Assembly (NCBI GenBank): GCA_944324375.1
Contig: CALUWB010000012.1
Location: 1-40,932, forward strand
Reading direction: 5' to 3'
Length of the DNA stretch: 40,932 nt
Source of the DNA: Candidatus Gastranaerophilales bacterium
GTDB lineage: Bacteria; Cyanobacteriota; Vampirovibrionia; Gastranaerophilales; Gastranaerophilaceae
In this document: piece by piece, positions 8,818 to 15,780 of the stretch
How the letters are laid out: every line of letters starts with the position of its first letter
Numbering within the stretch: the first letter of the stretch is position 1
Translations under genes and position numbers: made by a program
Notes under the pieces: generated by a model
The model's input: only the letters and a program-made list of their open reading frames with translations
Told to the model about the DNA's origin: nothing
Databases searched by the model: none

Positions 8818-8885
8818 ATATGCCTCAGACATTATTATCTAAGAATTTATATATAAATTTAATGATGTAAAACTATAAAAAAGTA

Positions 8886-8925
8886 TTGACTAAATATAGT
8901 TATACAAATATAATATTTTGTATAA
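8886..8925 (+). promoter_or_regulatory. Promoter with inverted repeat flanking the -10
   Basis: TTGACT (8886-8891) and TATAAT (8909-8914) are 17 bp apart, a near-consensus sigma-70 promoter for the TRL-like genes. TTATACAAA (8900-8908) and TTTGTATAA (8917-8925) are exact inverted arms of nine bases that bracket the -10. A protein bound there would block RNA polymerase, which suggests an operator, plausibly for the divergent XRE protein. Confidence 0.7.
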
Positions 8926-8970
8926 TTTAATTTTATTTTAAATTTATAAAGTTTTACAAAGGAATTAAGT

Positions 8971-9336
8971 ATGATTATTAGATTTATTATTATTTTAAGT
9001 TTAATTTTATTTTCCAACAAAGCTTATGCAGAAGGGTATGGATATAAATACTTAGATGGAGGAGGAATATACACGAATATTACTCTACCAAATTGTATTT
9101 ATAAAGATAGCCAAGACCATTATATTGATATAAATAAATTAAAAAAAGGCAAATCAACAACAACAAATATTTTAGGTTTAGTTCAAACAGGAAATGCAGG
9201 AATATTAGCAGCAGCTAAAGAGGCAGGAATAACTAAGATATATTTTGTTGAATGGAAAAAAACAAAAGTGTATGTTCCATTAGGATTTATACCAATTTAT
9301 GTTGCTGGAATTGAAACAATTGTATACGGAGAATAG
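8971..9336 (+). CDS. Secreted TRL-like family protein 1
   Basis: This 121-residue protein has an N-terminal signal peptide (hydrophobic IIRFIIILSLILFSNKAYA, cleavage likely after AYA at residue 20). The mature part has the pattern of TRL-like proteins: GGIYTNITLP near the start, then KGKSTTTNILGLVQTGNAGI, AAKEAGITKIYFVEW, and ETIVYGE at the end. The function of that family is not established. It is exported, probably to the periplasm. The start is supported by AAAGGAATTAAGT upstream. It is the first gene of a pair with 9345. The promoter and possible operator are at 8886-8925. Confidence 0.75.
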   Translation: MIIRFIIILSLILFSNKAYAEGYGYKYLDGGGIYTNITLPNCIYKDSQDHYIDINKLKKGKSTTTNILGLVQTGNAGILAAAKEAGITKIYFVEWKKTKVYVPLGFIPIYVAGIETIVYGE

Positions 9337-9344
9337 GAGCGAAT

Positions 9345-9668
9345 ATGAAAAGATTTATTTTAGGTATTTTGATGATTGTGTGTTTAACTTTATTTTCATT
9401 AGGAAATAAAGCAAATGCAATGGGCTTGTTTTATACAAATGCAAGTTATCCACTAACTGCAACAGGGACAAAAATAACTAATTTATCAAATTTAAAATCA
9501 GGGAAATCAGATTGTTTAAATGTACTATGGTTTGTAGAAGTTGGAGATGCTGGGATTGAAAAAGCAATGAAAGATGGACAAATAAAAAAAGTAAGTTTTA
9601 TTGATATTAATGAAAAAACAGTATTTATATTTTTTAGAAAAATAACAACAACTGTTTATGGAGAATAA
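9345..9668 (+). CDS. Secreted TRL-like family protein 2
   Basis: This 107-residue paralogue of the preceding gene begins 8 bp after it, with a GGAGCG ribosome site. It has a signal peptide (MKRFILGILMIVCLTLFSLGNKANA) and the same landmarks: GLFYTNASYP, LKSGKSDCLNVLWFVEVGDAGI, DGQIKKVSFIDI and TTTVYGE. The two mature proteins align end to end, so this is a tandem duplication with substantial divergence. The second lacks the extra GYGYKYLDGG segment after the signal peptide. Both end in the same VYGE. The role is unknown. Confidence 0.75.
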   Translation: MKRFILGILMIVCLTLFSLGNKANAMGLFYTNASYPLTATGTKITNLSNLKSGKSDCLNVLWFVEVGDAGIEKAMKDGQIKKVSFIDINEKTVFIFFRKITTTVYGE

Positions 9669-9695
9669 TTTTATTATACAAACTAAAATTTGACA

Positions 9696-9730
9696 AAAAA
9701 TATATAGACCAAATGGTCTATATATTTTTT
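9696..9730. terminator. Intrinsic terminator after the TRL pair
   Basis: A 16-base stem, AAAAATATATAGACCA with TGGTCTATATATTTTT (9696-9711 with 9714-9729), surrounds a tiny loop and ends in a T-run. It separates the TRL-like pair from the flagellar operon. Confidence 0.85.
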
Positions 9731-9808
9731 TCAAACTTCAACCCTATGATTGATGAACCTTTCCTCCAAATAGTTTAAATTTATAATGTAGACTTGGTAA
9801 GTATAGTA

Positions 9809-9814
9809 TATAAT
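9809..9814 (+). promoter_or_regulatory. Probable -10 element of the flagellar operon
   Basis: A perfect TATAAT sits 35 bases before the transglycosylase start codon and after the terminator at 9696. No good -35 is visible at 17 bp, and I see no sigma-54 (TGGCAC-N5-TTGC) or sigma-28 consensus, so this is a tentative housekeeping-type promoter. Confidence 0.4.
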
Positions 9815-9848
9815 CGTGCAAAATTGCATGGGGAGAGAGGGAAAGAAA

Positions 9849-10427
9849 GTGGAACTTTCTGGACTAGAGCTAACATTAAGACGTATAAGCGCCATTGAAA
9901 ATCAGTTTCAATCAATAATGAGCTTTGGAAATGATTATCAAACAAATAGCGACTTTCAACAAATACTTGATTCAACTTATGAAAAAGAATACGGTTCAAA
10001 ATCAAGTATTCCTTCAAGTGGAACAAATGTTAGCCATGGGGATATTGACAAATTAATAGACAAATATGCATCAGCAAATAATCTTGATCCAGATTTTGTA
10101 AAAGCAGTTGTTAAACAAGAATCCGGATTTAATCCAAAAGCAAAATCACCTTGTGGAGCTATGGGTTTGATGCAATTAATGCCATCAACAGCACAAGGCT
10201 TAGGAGTAACAAATGCTTTTGATGCAGAACAAAATATTTACGGTGGAACAAAATACCTAAAAGGATTAATGGACAGATTTGATAATAATAAAGAACTTGC
10301 ACTTGCAGCATATAATGCCGGCCCTAATGCCGTGAAGAAATACAATGGTATTCCACCGTATAAAGAAACACAAAATTATGTAAAAAATGTAATGGCAAGT
10401 TATGGAAGATTTAAGGACGCAAGCTAA
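9849..10427 (+). CDS. SLT-family lytic transglycosylase heading the flagellar operon
   Basis: This is a peptidoglycan-cleaving enzyme with a C-terminal SLT (soluble lytic transglycosylase) domain. VVKQESGFNPKA carries the catalytic Glu, followed by GAMGLMQLMPSTAQGLGV and LALAAYNAGPNAVKKY. About 60 N-terminal residues are polar. No signal peptide is present. GTG at 9849 is chosen as start because GAGAGAGGGAAAG lies just upstream; the upstream GTG (9816) and ATG (9828) lack a ribosome site. This gives 192 residues. The stop overlaps the flgF start by one base. It probably opens the cell wall for rod growth and is exported by the flagellar apparatus, replacing the muramidase domain that the FlgJ here lacks. 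Confidence 0.85.
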   Translation: MELSGLELTLRRISAIENQFQSIMSFGNDYQTNSDFQQILDSTYEKEYGSKSSIPSSGTNVSHGDIDKLIDKYASANNLDPDFVKAVVKQESGFNPKAKSPCGAMGLMQLMPSTAQGLGVTNAFDAEQNIYGGTKYLKGLMDRFDNNKELALAAYNAGPNAVKKYNGIPPYKETQNYVKNVMASYGRFKDAS

Positions 10428-11257
10428 TGATACTAAGAGGATTTGAATCAGCATCAAATGGAATGTTGTCCTTAATGGACAACTTAGATAACACAGCAAA
10501 TAACCTTGCAAACGTTAATACAGCAGGTTATAAAAAAAGTGCGTTAACCTTTAAAAATACAATGGATTCATCTGTATATCAAAAAAATGGAGAATTAATA
10601 AAAGGGCAAAGCACAGGGAATAACCGATATTTAGGTGAATTGAGTATGGGTAGTGAAACAATGAAAATCACATATGATTTTACTCAAGGTGGATTATCTC
10701 AAACAAGTGTTCCTTATGATTTTGCTATTCAAGGTGACGGATTATTCAAATTAATGGATCGAGATGGAAATATTTCATACACCAGAAATGGTTCTTTCTG
10801 TAAAAATAGTGCACAATTTTTAACAACAAAAGAAGGTGATTACGTTTTAGACAATCAAAATAGACCTATTAGGTTGTACAACGAAGATATGGCAGATAGA
10901 GCTGATGCATTTCAAATATTAGTAACCGAACAAGGAAGTATTGAAGCATTTGATGGAAGAAACAGAACGGCATTAGGAAGTATTGGAATATTTAATTTTA
11001 GTAACAAAGAAGATTTACTTTCAGTTGGATATTCAAGATTTAGACCAAGATCAGCAGACAACCAAGAGCTTATTACACCTCCAGCAAAATACACAATCCA
11101 TCAAGGAATGCTTGAAATGTCAAATTCAAATGTAATAAGAGAAATGTTAAATACAATAAATACAAATAGAAATTATGAATCATTAAGTAGAGTAGTAACA
11201 ACAAACAGTGATTTACTAGATTCGGCGATATCGGTTGGTCGTATAAGAAGTAACTAG
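10427..11257 (+). CDS. flgF: Flagellar rod protein FlgF-like
   Basis: This is an axial protein of the flagellar rod. The 276-residue protein has the N-terminal rod signature LMDNLDNTANNLANVNTAGYKKS. A central FlgG-like block follows (PYDFAIQGDGLFKLMDRDGN). The C-terminal heptad region is QGMLEMSNSNVIREMLNTIN and beyond. It precedes flgG, which is the usual flgF-flgG order, and it is less similar to canonical FlgG than the next gene. It is translationally coupled to the transglycosylase (one-base overlap). It is secreted by the flagellar type III system without a cleaved signal. Confidence 0.85.
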   Translation: MILRGFESASNGMLSLMDNLDNTANNLANVNTAGYKKSALTFKNTMDSSVYQKNGELIKGQSTGNNRYLGELSMGSETMKITYDFTQGGLSQTSVPYDFAIQGDGLFKLMDRDGNISYTRNGSFCKNSAQFLTTKEGDYVLDNQNRPIRLYNEDMADRADAFQILVTEQGSIEAFDGRNRTALGSIGIFNFSNKEDLLSVGYSRFRPRSADNQELITPPAKYTIHQGMLEMSNSNVIREMLNTINTNRNYESLSRVVTTNSDLLDSAISVGRIRSN

Positions 11258-11293
11258 AATAAAAAATTAAAACAGGGCGAGGAAAAATAAAAG

Positions 11294-12082
11294 ATGTTAA
11301 AATCATTAACAACAGCAGCGACAGGTATGATAGCACAACAAAATAACTTAGATGTTATTGCTAACAACGTTGCAAACGTAAATACCACAGGATTCAAGCA
11401 TTCAAGAGCTGAATTTCAAGACTTGTTATCTCAAGCTATCAGAACCCCAGGGGCAATGATGAACCAAGGTACATTCCAACCGGTAGGTTTAGAAATTGGA
11501 TTAGGTGTAAAAACTGTTGCAACAACAAGAGTATTTACACAAGGTGTAACAATGTCAACAGGAAGAGAACTTGATGTTGAAATTGAAGGTGATGGTTTCT
11601 TCCAAGTTATGCAACAAGATGGTACATTAGCATATACTCGTGATGGTTGTTTCCAATTAGATTCATTAGGTCAGTTAGTAACTAATGATGGTTTAATTAT
11701 TCAACCAGCAATAACAATCCCTCGAGATGCAACAGAAATTACAATTACACAAGATGGTAACATCTCTGTTACACTTCCAGGACAAACTCAACAAGCAATT
11801 GTTGGTACACTACAACTTGTTAAATTCCAAAACCCATCTGGTTTGTTATCAATAGGACACAATTTATACACTGAAACTCAAGCATCAGGAACTCCTATTC
11901 AAGATACACCGGGTCAAAACGGATTAGGAAAACTTCAACAAGGTATGTTAGAAGGATCTAATGTTCAAATCGTTGATGAACTTATAGGACTAATTAAAGC
12001 AGAAAGAGCTTTTGAATCTAATTCAAAAATCGTTAACAGTTCAAATAATATTCTTCAAGAAACAAACAATTTAGTTAGATAG
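11294..12082 (+). CDS. flgG: Flagellar distal rod protein FlgG
   Basis: FlgG forms the distal rod that passes through the P and L rings. The 262-residue length is exactly typical. It starts MLKSLTTAATGMIAQQNNLD and continues with the rod motif VIANNVANVNTTGFKHSR. GRELDVEIEGDGFFQV lies in the middle. The conserved end is QGMLEGSNVQIVDELIGLIK and RAFESNSKIV. It starts 36 bp after flgF with a weak GGGCGAGGA ribosome site. Confidence 0.95.
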   Translation: MLKSLTTAATGMIAQQNNLDVIANNVANVNTTGFKHSRAEFQDLLSQAIRTPGAMMNQGTFQPVGLEIGLGVKTVATTRVFTQGVTMSTGRELDVEIEGDGFFQVMQQDGTLAYTRDGCFQLDSLGQLVTNDGLIIQPAITIPRDATEITITQDGNISVTLPGQTQQAIVGTLQLVKFQNPSGLLSIGHNLYTETQASGTPIQDTPGQNGLGKLQQGMLEGSNVQIVDELIGLIKAERAFESNSKIVNSSNNILQETNNLVR

Positions 12083-12101
12083 TAATTAGAAGGTAATTTT
12101 A

Positions 12102-12812
12102 ATGAAAAAATTTCTCAGCACAATTTTAACAATAATGATTTTTGCAGGAGTAGTATCTGCACAAACTATTAGTGCTGACTCTTTAAAAAAAGATATTCTA
12201 AAACTTATTGTTGAAGATTATTCGACTAAAACATCAGCAGAATTAGACATTAAAATTTCAATGTTACCTTTCCAGTGTTTAAATATTCCTGATGGAAAAG
12301 TTAACTATGAACTCGTAAACAACGATACAGATTTTAAACTAACATCAAGAGCAGTAAAAAGAATTAATATATACTTAAATGACAAACTGAATAGAACAAT
12401 AAATGTTCCAATAGAAATAAAAGCATACGAAGAAGTTCCTATTGCAATAGATACAATAGAAAGAGAACAACCTATTACATTGTCAAAAGTAAGATTTAAA
12501 AAGATAAATATAGCAGATAAAAGTGATTTCATAGTAACAAAAGAGTCCTTAAAAAAAGAAATAATAGCTAAAAAAGAGTTTAAAGAAGGAGAATTTATTG
12601 ATAGGCGTTTCGTAAAAGAAAGACCAGATGTAACAATGAACTCTGAAGTAAGAATTATTTTAAACTCAGATAACGGATTTCAAATAGCTATCGATGGCAT
12701 CGCCAAAAAAGATGGTGTAATTGGAGAGTATGTAACAGTTGAAAATAGGATGTATAACAAAGTTTATAACGCAAAAGTTATAGGTGAAAATAGAGTATTA
12801 GTAAACATTTAA
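12102..12812 (+). CDS. flgA: Flagellar P-ring assembly chaperone FlgA
   Basis: FlgA is the periplasmic chaperone for P-ring polymerisation by FlgI. The 236-residue protein has a signal peptide (MKKFLSTILTIMIFAGVVSA). An N-terminal beta-rich part is followed by the SAF-like region with REQPITLSKVRFKKINI and the C-terminal FlgA block. Markers of the C-terminal block are GEFIDRRFVKERPDV, FQIAIDGIAKKDGVIGEYV and NRVLVNI. The identification also rests on position between flgG and flgH-flgI. Overall similarity to model FlgA is modest, but the 'A.a..dG..Ge.i.V.N' pattern is clear. Confidence 0.85.
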   Translation: MKKFLSTILTIMIFAGVVSAQTISADSLKKDILKLIVEDYSTKTSAELDIKISMLPFQCLNIPDGKVNYELVNNDTDFKLTSRAVKRINIYLNDKLNRTINVPIEIKAYEEVPIAIDTIEREQPITLSKVRFKKINIADKSDFIVTKESLKKEIIAKKEFKEGEFIDRRFVKERPDVTMNSEVRIILNSDNGFQIAIDGIAKKDGVIGEYVTVENRMYNKVYNAKVIGENRVLVNI

Positions 12813-12830
12813 TAAACTTGGGTAAGAGAA

Positions 12831-13457
12831 ATGATAAAAAAAGTATTAGTTTCAATAGCACTTATATTAATGGTAACAATAACAACATGTACAAATGCAA
12901 ATGCAGAATCATTATTTGTACTAGGCGCAAATGCCAATTATGGAGGATGCCCTAAATCTTTATTTAGTGGCGTTCAAGCAAGACAAATCGGTGATTTAAT
13001 CTCGATTATTATGAGTGAAGACATTTCAATAAATGATAACCTAAACTATACAACATCAAAAACAAGTACAACTGTTGACACCTTTACATCATTCTTAAAA
13101 GACTGGTTTAGTCTCGGATTCTTAAAAGGAACTGATGGCTATGGTGGAAGCAATGAAGTAGAATCAAATGCTCAAGGTAATAGAACATTTTCATATGGTG
13201 ATACAATAGCTGTTCAAGTTGTTCAACAAATGCCTAATGGGAATTTATCAGTTCAAGGGAAAAAAACTCTTGTTAATGGCAATGAAAGAATGGATGTAAT
13301 AATAACAGGATTAGTTGATCCAAGATGGATTGACCAAAATGGACAAGTTTATTCATATAATGTAGCAAATCTACAATTTGCAATGTCAGGTAGAGGAACA
13401 ATCTCTAGAAGTCAAAATGAAGGTATATTCAACAGACTTATCAAATACTTATTCTAG
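12831..13457 (+). CDS. flgH: Flagellar L-ring protein FlgH
   Basis: FlgH forms the outer-membrane L ring, so its presence argues for a diderm cell. The 208-residue protein contains the family blocks ARQIGDLISIIMSEDISI, NGNLSVQGKKTLVNGNERM and ISRSQNEGIFNRLIKYLF, the last being the characteristic C-terminus. The N-terminal hydrophobic segment ends ITTCTNANAES. Most FlgH proteins are lipoproteins, but here the Cys (residue 20) is preceded by T-T rather than by G, A or S at -1. Signal peptidase I cleavage after NANA is as likely as lipidation. The gene precedes flgI. Confidence 0.92.
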   Translation: MIKKVLVSIALILMVTITTCTNANAESLFVLGANANYGGCPKSLFSGVQARQIGDLISIIMSEDISINDNLNYTTSKTSTTVDTFTSFLKDWFSLGFLKGTDGYGGSNEVESNAQGNRTFSYGDTIAVQVVQQMPNGNLSVQGKKTLVNGNERMDVIITGLVDPRWIDQNGQVYSYNVANLQFAMSGRGTISRSQNEGIFNRLIKYLF

Positions 13458-13476
13458 GGATAGAGGTAAATATAAT

Positions 13477-14580
13477 ATGATGAAAAAAATAGTTACAATA
13501 ACATTAATATTACTAAGTTGGGTTATAACACCAATATCAACAATATCAGCACCAGTTAGAATAGGGAATCTAACCCACGTAAAAGGTGTTCGAGAAAACC
13601 AAATTGTAGGCTATGGTGTAGTAGTTGGTCTACCAGGAACAGGTGATAACTCTCGTTCAACTCAGATTACTAACAAAATGTTAATAAGAAACTTAGGAAC
13701 AGTTATCGATCAAGAAAACTACATCCAAAAAGGTTCATCAGCAGCAGTTATTGTAACAGCAACAGTTCCAGCCTTTTCTAAAAACGGTGATAAAATTGAT
13801 TGTACAGTATCAACAATAGCCGATGCAAAAAGTTTAGAAGGAGGTGTATTAGTACAAACAATATTAAAAGCTCCAAATGGTGAAGCTGTAGCAGTAGCAC
13901 AAGGTCCTGTATCAGTAGGTGGTATTAATAAAATTGCAGGTTCAGCATCAAAACGAACAGCAATAACATCAACTGGTAGAATCCCTGGGGGAGCAATTAT
14001 GGAACGTGACATTGATACACAAATAGGTGATGAAGGAACTATTACTATATCAATGGATAAATCAGATTACACAATGGCTTCAAGAATAGCACAAACTATT
14101 TCTAACACAATCGCACCTGCTAAAGCTATTGACGGTAGCTCAGTTTTAATCAACATTCCTTCAAAATTCCAAAATGATAGAGTTAGATTTTTATCAATAA
14201 TCGAAAATATTGAAGTAACACCAACTGTTGAAACAGCAAGAGTTGTTGTAAACGAAAGAACTGGAACCGTTGTTATTGGAAGTGACGTAAAACTACTTCC
14301 TGCTGCAGTTGCTCACGGAAACATTACAGTAACAGTAACTCCAAATAACGAAGTTTCACAACCGAATGCTTTTTCAGCAGGAGCTACAGTTGGTTTTGCA
14401 AATCCGACAGTTGATGTACAAAAATCAAATGCAAGTTTAGTAAACATGCCAGCAAACAGCAACCTTAATGATTTAGTAAAAGCATTAAATGCAATTGGCG
14501 TTGCACCAATTGATTTGATTTCAATATTACAAGCATTAAAAAAAGCAGGAAGTTTACAAGCAGATTTAGTAGTAATATAG
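13477..14580 (+). CDS. flgI: Flagellar P-ring protein FlgI
   Basis: FlgI forms the periplasmic P ring that acts as rod bushing. The hallmark N-terminus is VRIGNLTHVKGVRENQIVGY, then GVVVGLPGTGDN. GGVLVQTILKAPNGEAVA and a C-terminal DLVKALNAIGVAPIDLISIL also match. I place the start at ATG 13477 (MMKKIVTITL, about 367 residues). That gives a normal signal peptide ending near STISA and has AGAGG upstream. The open frame continues upstream into flgH but that part is not coding-like. Confidence 0.95.
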   Translation: MMKKIVTITLILLSWVITPISTISAPVRIGNLTHVKGVRENQIVGYGVVVGLPGTGDNSRSTQITNKMLIRNLGTVIDQENYIQKGSSAAVIVTATVPAFSKNGDKIDCTVSTIADAKSLEGGVLVQTILKAPNGEAVAVAQGPVSVGGINKIAGSASKRTAITSTGRIPGGAIMERDIDTQIGDEGTITISMDKSDYTMASRIAQTISNTIAPAKAIDGSSVLINIPSKFQNDRVRFLSIIENIEVTPTVETARVVVNERTGTVVIGSDVKLLPAAVAHGNITVTVTPNNEVSQPNAFSAGATVGFANPTVDVQKSNASLVNMPANSNLNDLVKALNAIGVAPIDLISILQALKKAGSLQADLVVI

Positions 14581-14589
14581 GGTGAACTA

Positions 14590-14943
14590 ATGGATATAAC
14601 ATCAGGCATGGTAAGTAATATAACAGCAAACGCATTGAATTCAAGTGCAATTAGTGCTGATCAAGCAACATATAACCAAATTAAAAATGCTGGAGATAAC
14701 AAAGAACAGTTAATGAAAGCAGCGCAAGAATTTGAATCAATATTCATCACCAAAATACTATCTTCAATGGAAGAAACAGTTGATAAAACAGGCAGTTTAT
14801 TTGAAGAAAAATCTGGAGGATATTTAGATTCATTTAGACCTTATATGTATCAACAAATTGGTCATGATTTAGCAAGTAATCCTAATACTTCATTTGGATT
14901 TGCAAAACAAATATACAACCAAATGGAAAAATACGTTAAATAG
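14590..14943 (+). CDS. flgJ: FlgJ N-terminal rod-cap domain protein
   Basis: This 117-residue protein matches only the rod-binding/capping domain of FlgJ. AAQEFESIFITKILSSMEET is followed by GGYLDSFRPYMYQQIGHDLA and the FAKQIYNQ end. Enterobacterial FlgJ has a second glucosaminidase domain of about 150 residues, which is absent here. The separate SLT enzyme at the head of the operon probably supplies that activity. It starts 9 bp after flgI with a GGTGA site. Confidence 0.88.
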   Translation: MDITSGMVSNITANALNSSAISADQATYNQIKNAGDNKEQLMKAAQEFESIFITKILSSMEETVDKTGSLFEEKSGGYLDSFRPYMYQQIGHDLASNPNTSFGFAKQIYNQMEKYVK

Positions 14944-14974
14944 AGTTAGTCAAAGATAAGGGAAAAAACATACA

Positions 14975-15250
14975 ATGATTTCATCAATAAATGGAAATAG
15001 TTCATTACAAATGATAAATGCTCTGAATGCATTTGGAGCAAATCGTAGAATTGAACAACAAAATAATACAGTAGATTATGATACATCAAATGGAATTAAC
15101 TTATCAGATAATGACAATTTACTTAACAATATAGATACTAAAGATGTAAGAAACTTTGCACAGAAACTTGGAGAAATTAACCTAACAGATGAAGATATCA
15201 AATATGGTTTAACATATGGTAGAAGTGTAATAGCAGATTACATAGCATAA
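14975..15250 (+). CDS. Small protein in the FlgM position
   Basis: This 91-residue soluble protein lies between flgJ and flgN, where flgM (anti-sigma-28) is commonly found. The N-terminus is polar and Asn-rich. GINLSDNDN resembles the 'v.lSd' start of FlgM. The C-terminal helix-rich part (DVRNFAQKLGEINLTDEDIK, then YGRSVIADYIA) loosely resembles the FlgM end in which a Tyr-containing stretch leads to 'iA..il'. The similarity is weak, so function rests on position. If it is FlgM, it would be exported when the hook is complete. No sigma-28 gene is seen here. Confidence 0.75.
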   Translation: MISSINGNSSLQMINALNAFGANRRIEQQNNTVDYDTSNGINLSDNDNLLNNIDTKDVRNFAQKLGEINLTDEDIKYGLTYGRSVIADYIA

Positions 15251-15262
15251 GGGGTGGAGAAT

Positions 15263-15763
15263 ATGCAAGAAGAAATTTTTAAAAATTTAACAAGTATATT
15301 AGATAAAGAAATCAACTTGTATACAGAAATGAGAAATCTATATACCGAAAAGAAAGAAATTTTAATTAAAAACAACATATTAGAATTGACTAAAATAGAT
15401 ACAAAAATCATCGAGAATTATGAAAAAATCAAAAAAATAGATATCTTAAGATTAGATGCAATAAAAATGATAGGTGAAGATATTCATAGTATGAGTTCAT
15501 TAATTGAAATTGCAGAAGAAAGATGTCCAAAATTTGTCATAAAATTAAAAGAACAACAAGCAAAATTAAATAATTTATCAAGTTCAATATCAATTTTAAA
15601 TTTAACAAATATGAAATTAATTAAACACGGAATGATATTAACAGATAAAAAATTGAATATTATTGTCGAAGCATGTGCTCCTAAAGGAACAAGTTACAAT
15701 GGCAAAGGTCAAGAAAACGATAATAATAATCTAGAAATGAGTACAATCATAAAAGATGTATAA
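15263..15763 (+). CDS. flgN: FlgN-like export chaperone
   Basis: FlgN is the cytoplasmic chaperone for FlgK and FlgL, the two genes that follow. The protein is 166 residues long and almost entirely alpha-helical with heptad spacing. It begins with the FlgN-like pattern in which LTSILDKEINLYTEMRNLYT leads to EKKEILIKNNILELTKID. The start is ATG 15263 because GGGGTGGAG is directly upstream. A GTG at 15254 lies inside that ribosome site. It has a short disordered Asn-rich tail (NGKGQENDNNNLEMS). Position immediately before flgK-flgL supports the call. Confidence 0.8.
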   Translation: MQEEIFKNLTSILDKEINLYTEMRNLYTEKKEILIKNNILELTKIDTKIIENYEKIKKIDILRLDAIKMIGEDIHSMSSLIEIAEERCPKFVIKLKEQQAKLNNLSSSISILNLTNMKLIKHGMILTDKKLNIIVEACAPKGTSYNGKGQENDNNNLEMSTIIKDV

Positions 15764-15780
15764 CGGAGAGAAAAAATAAA

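Noticed and set aside
9788-9797. GTAGACTTGG occurring upstream of the flagellar operon and again at about 19003
   Set aside because: Only ten bases with unrelated flanks and no shared spacing to a start or -10; probably chance.
13378-13476. Extended start for FlgI inside flgH
   Set aside because: The extra 33 residues overlap flgH and precede a normal signal peptide; ATG 13477 has AGAGG upstream.
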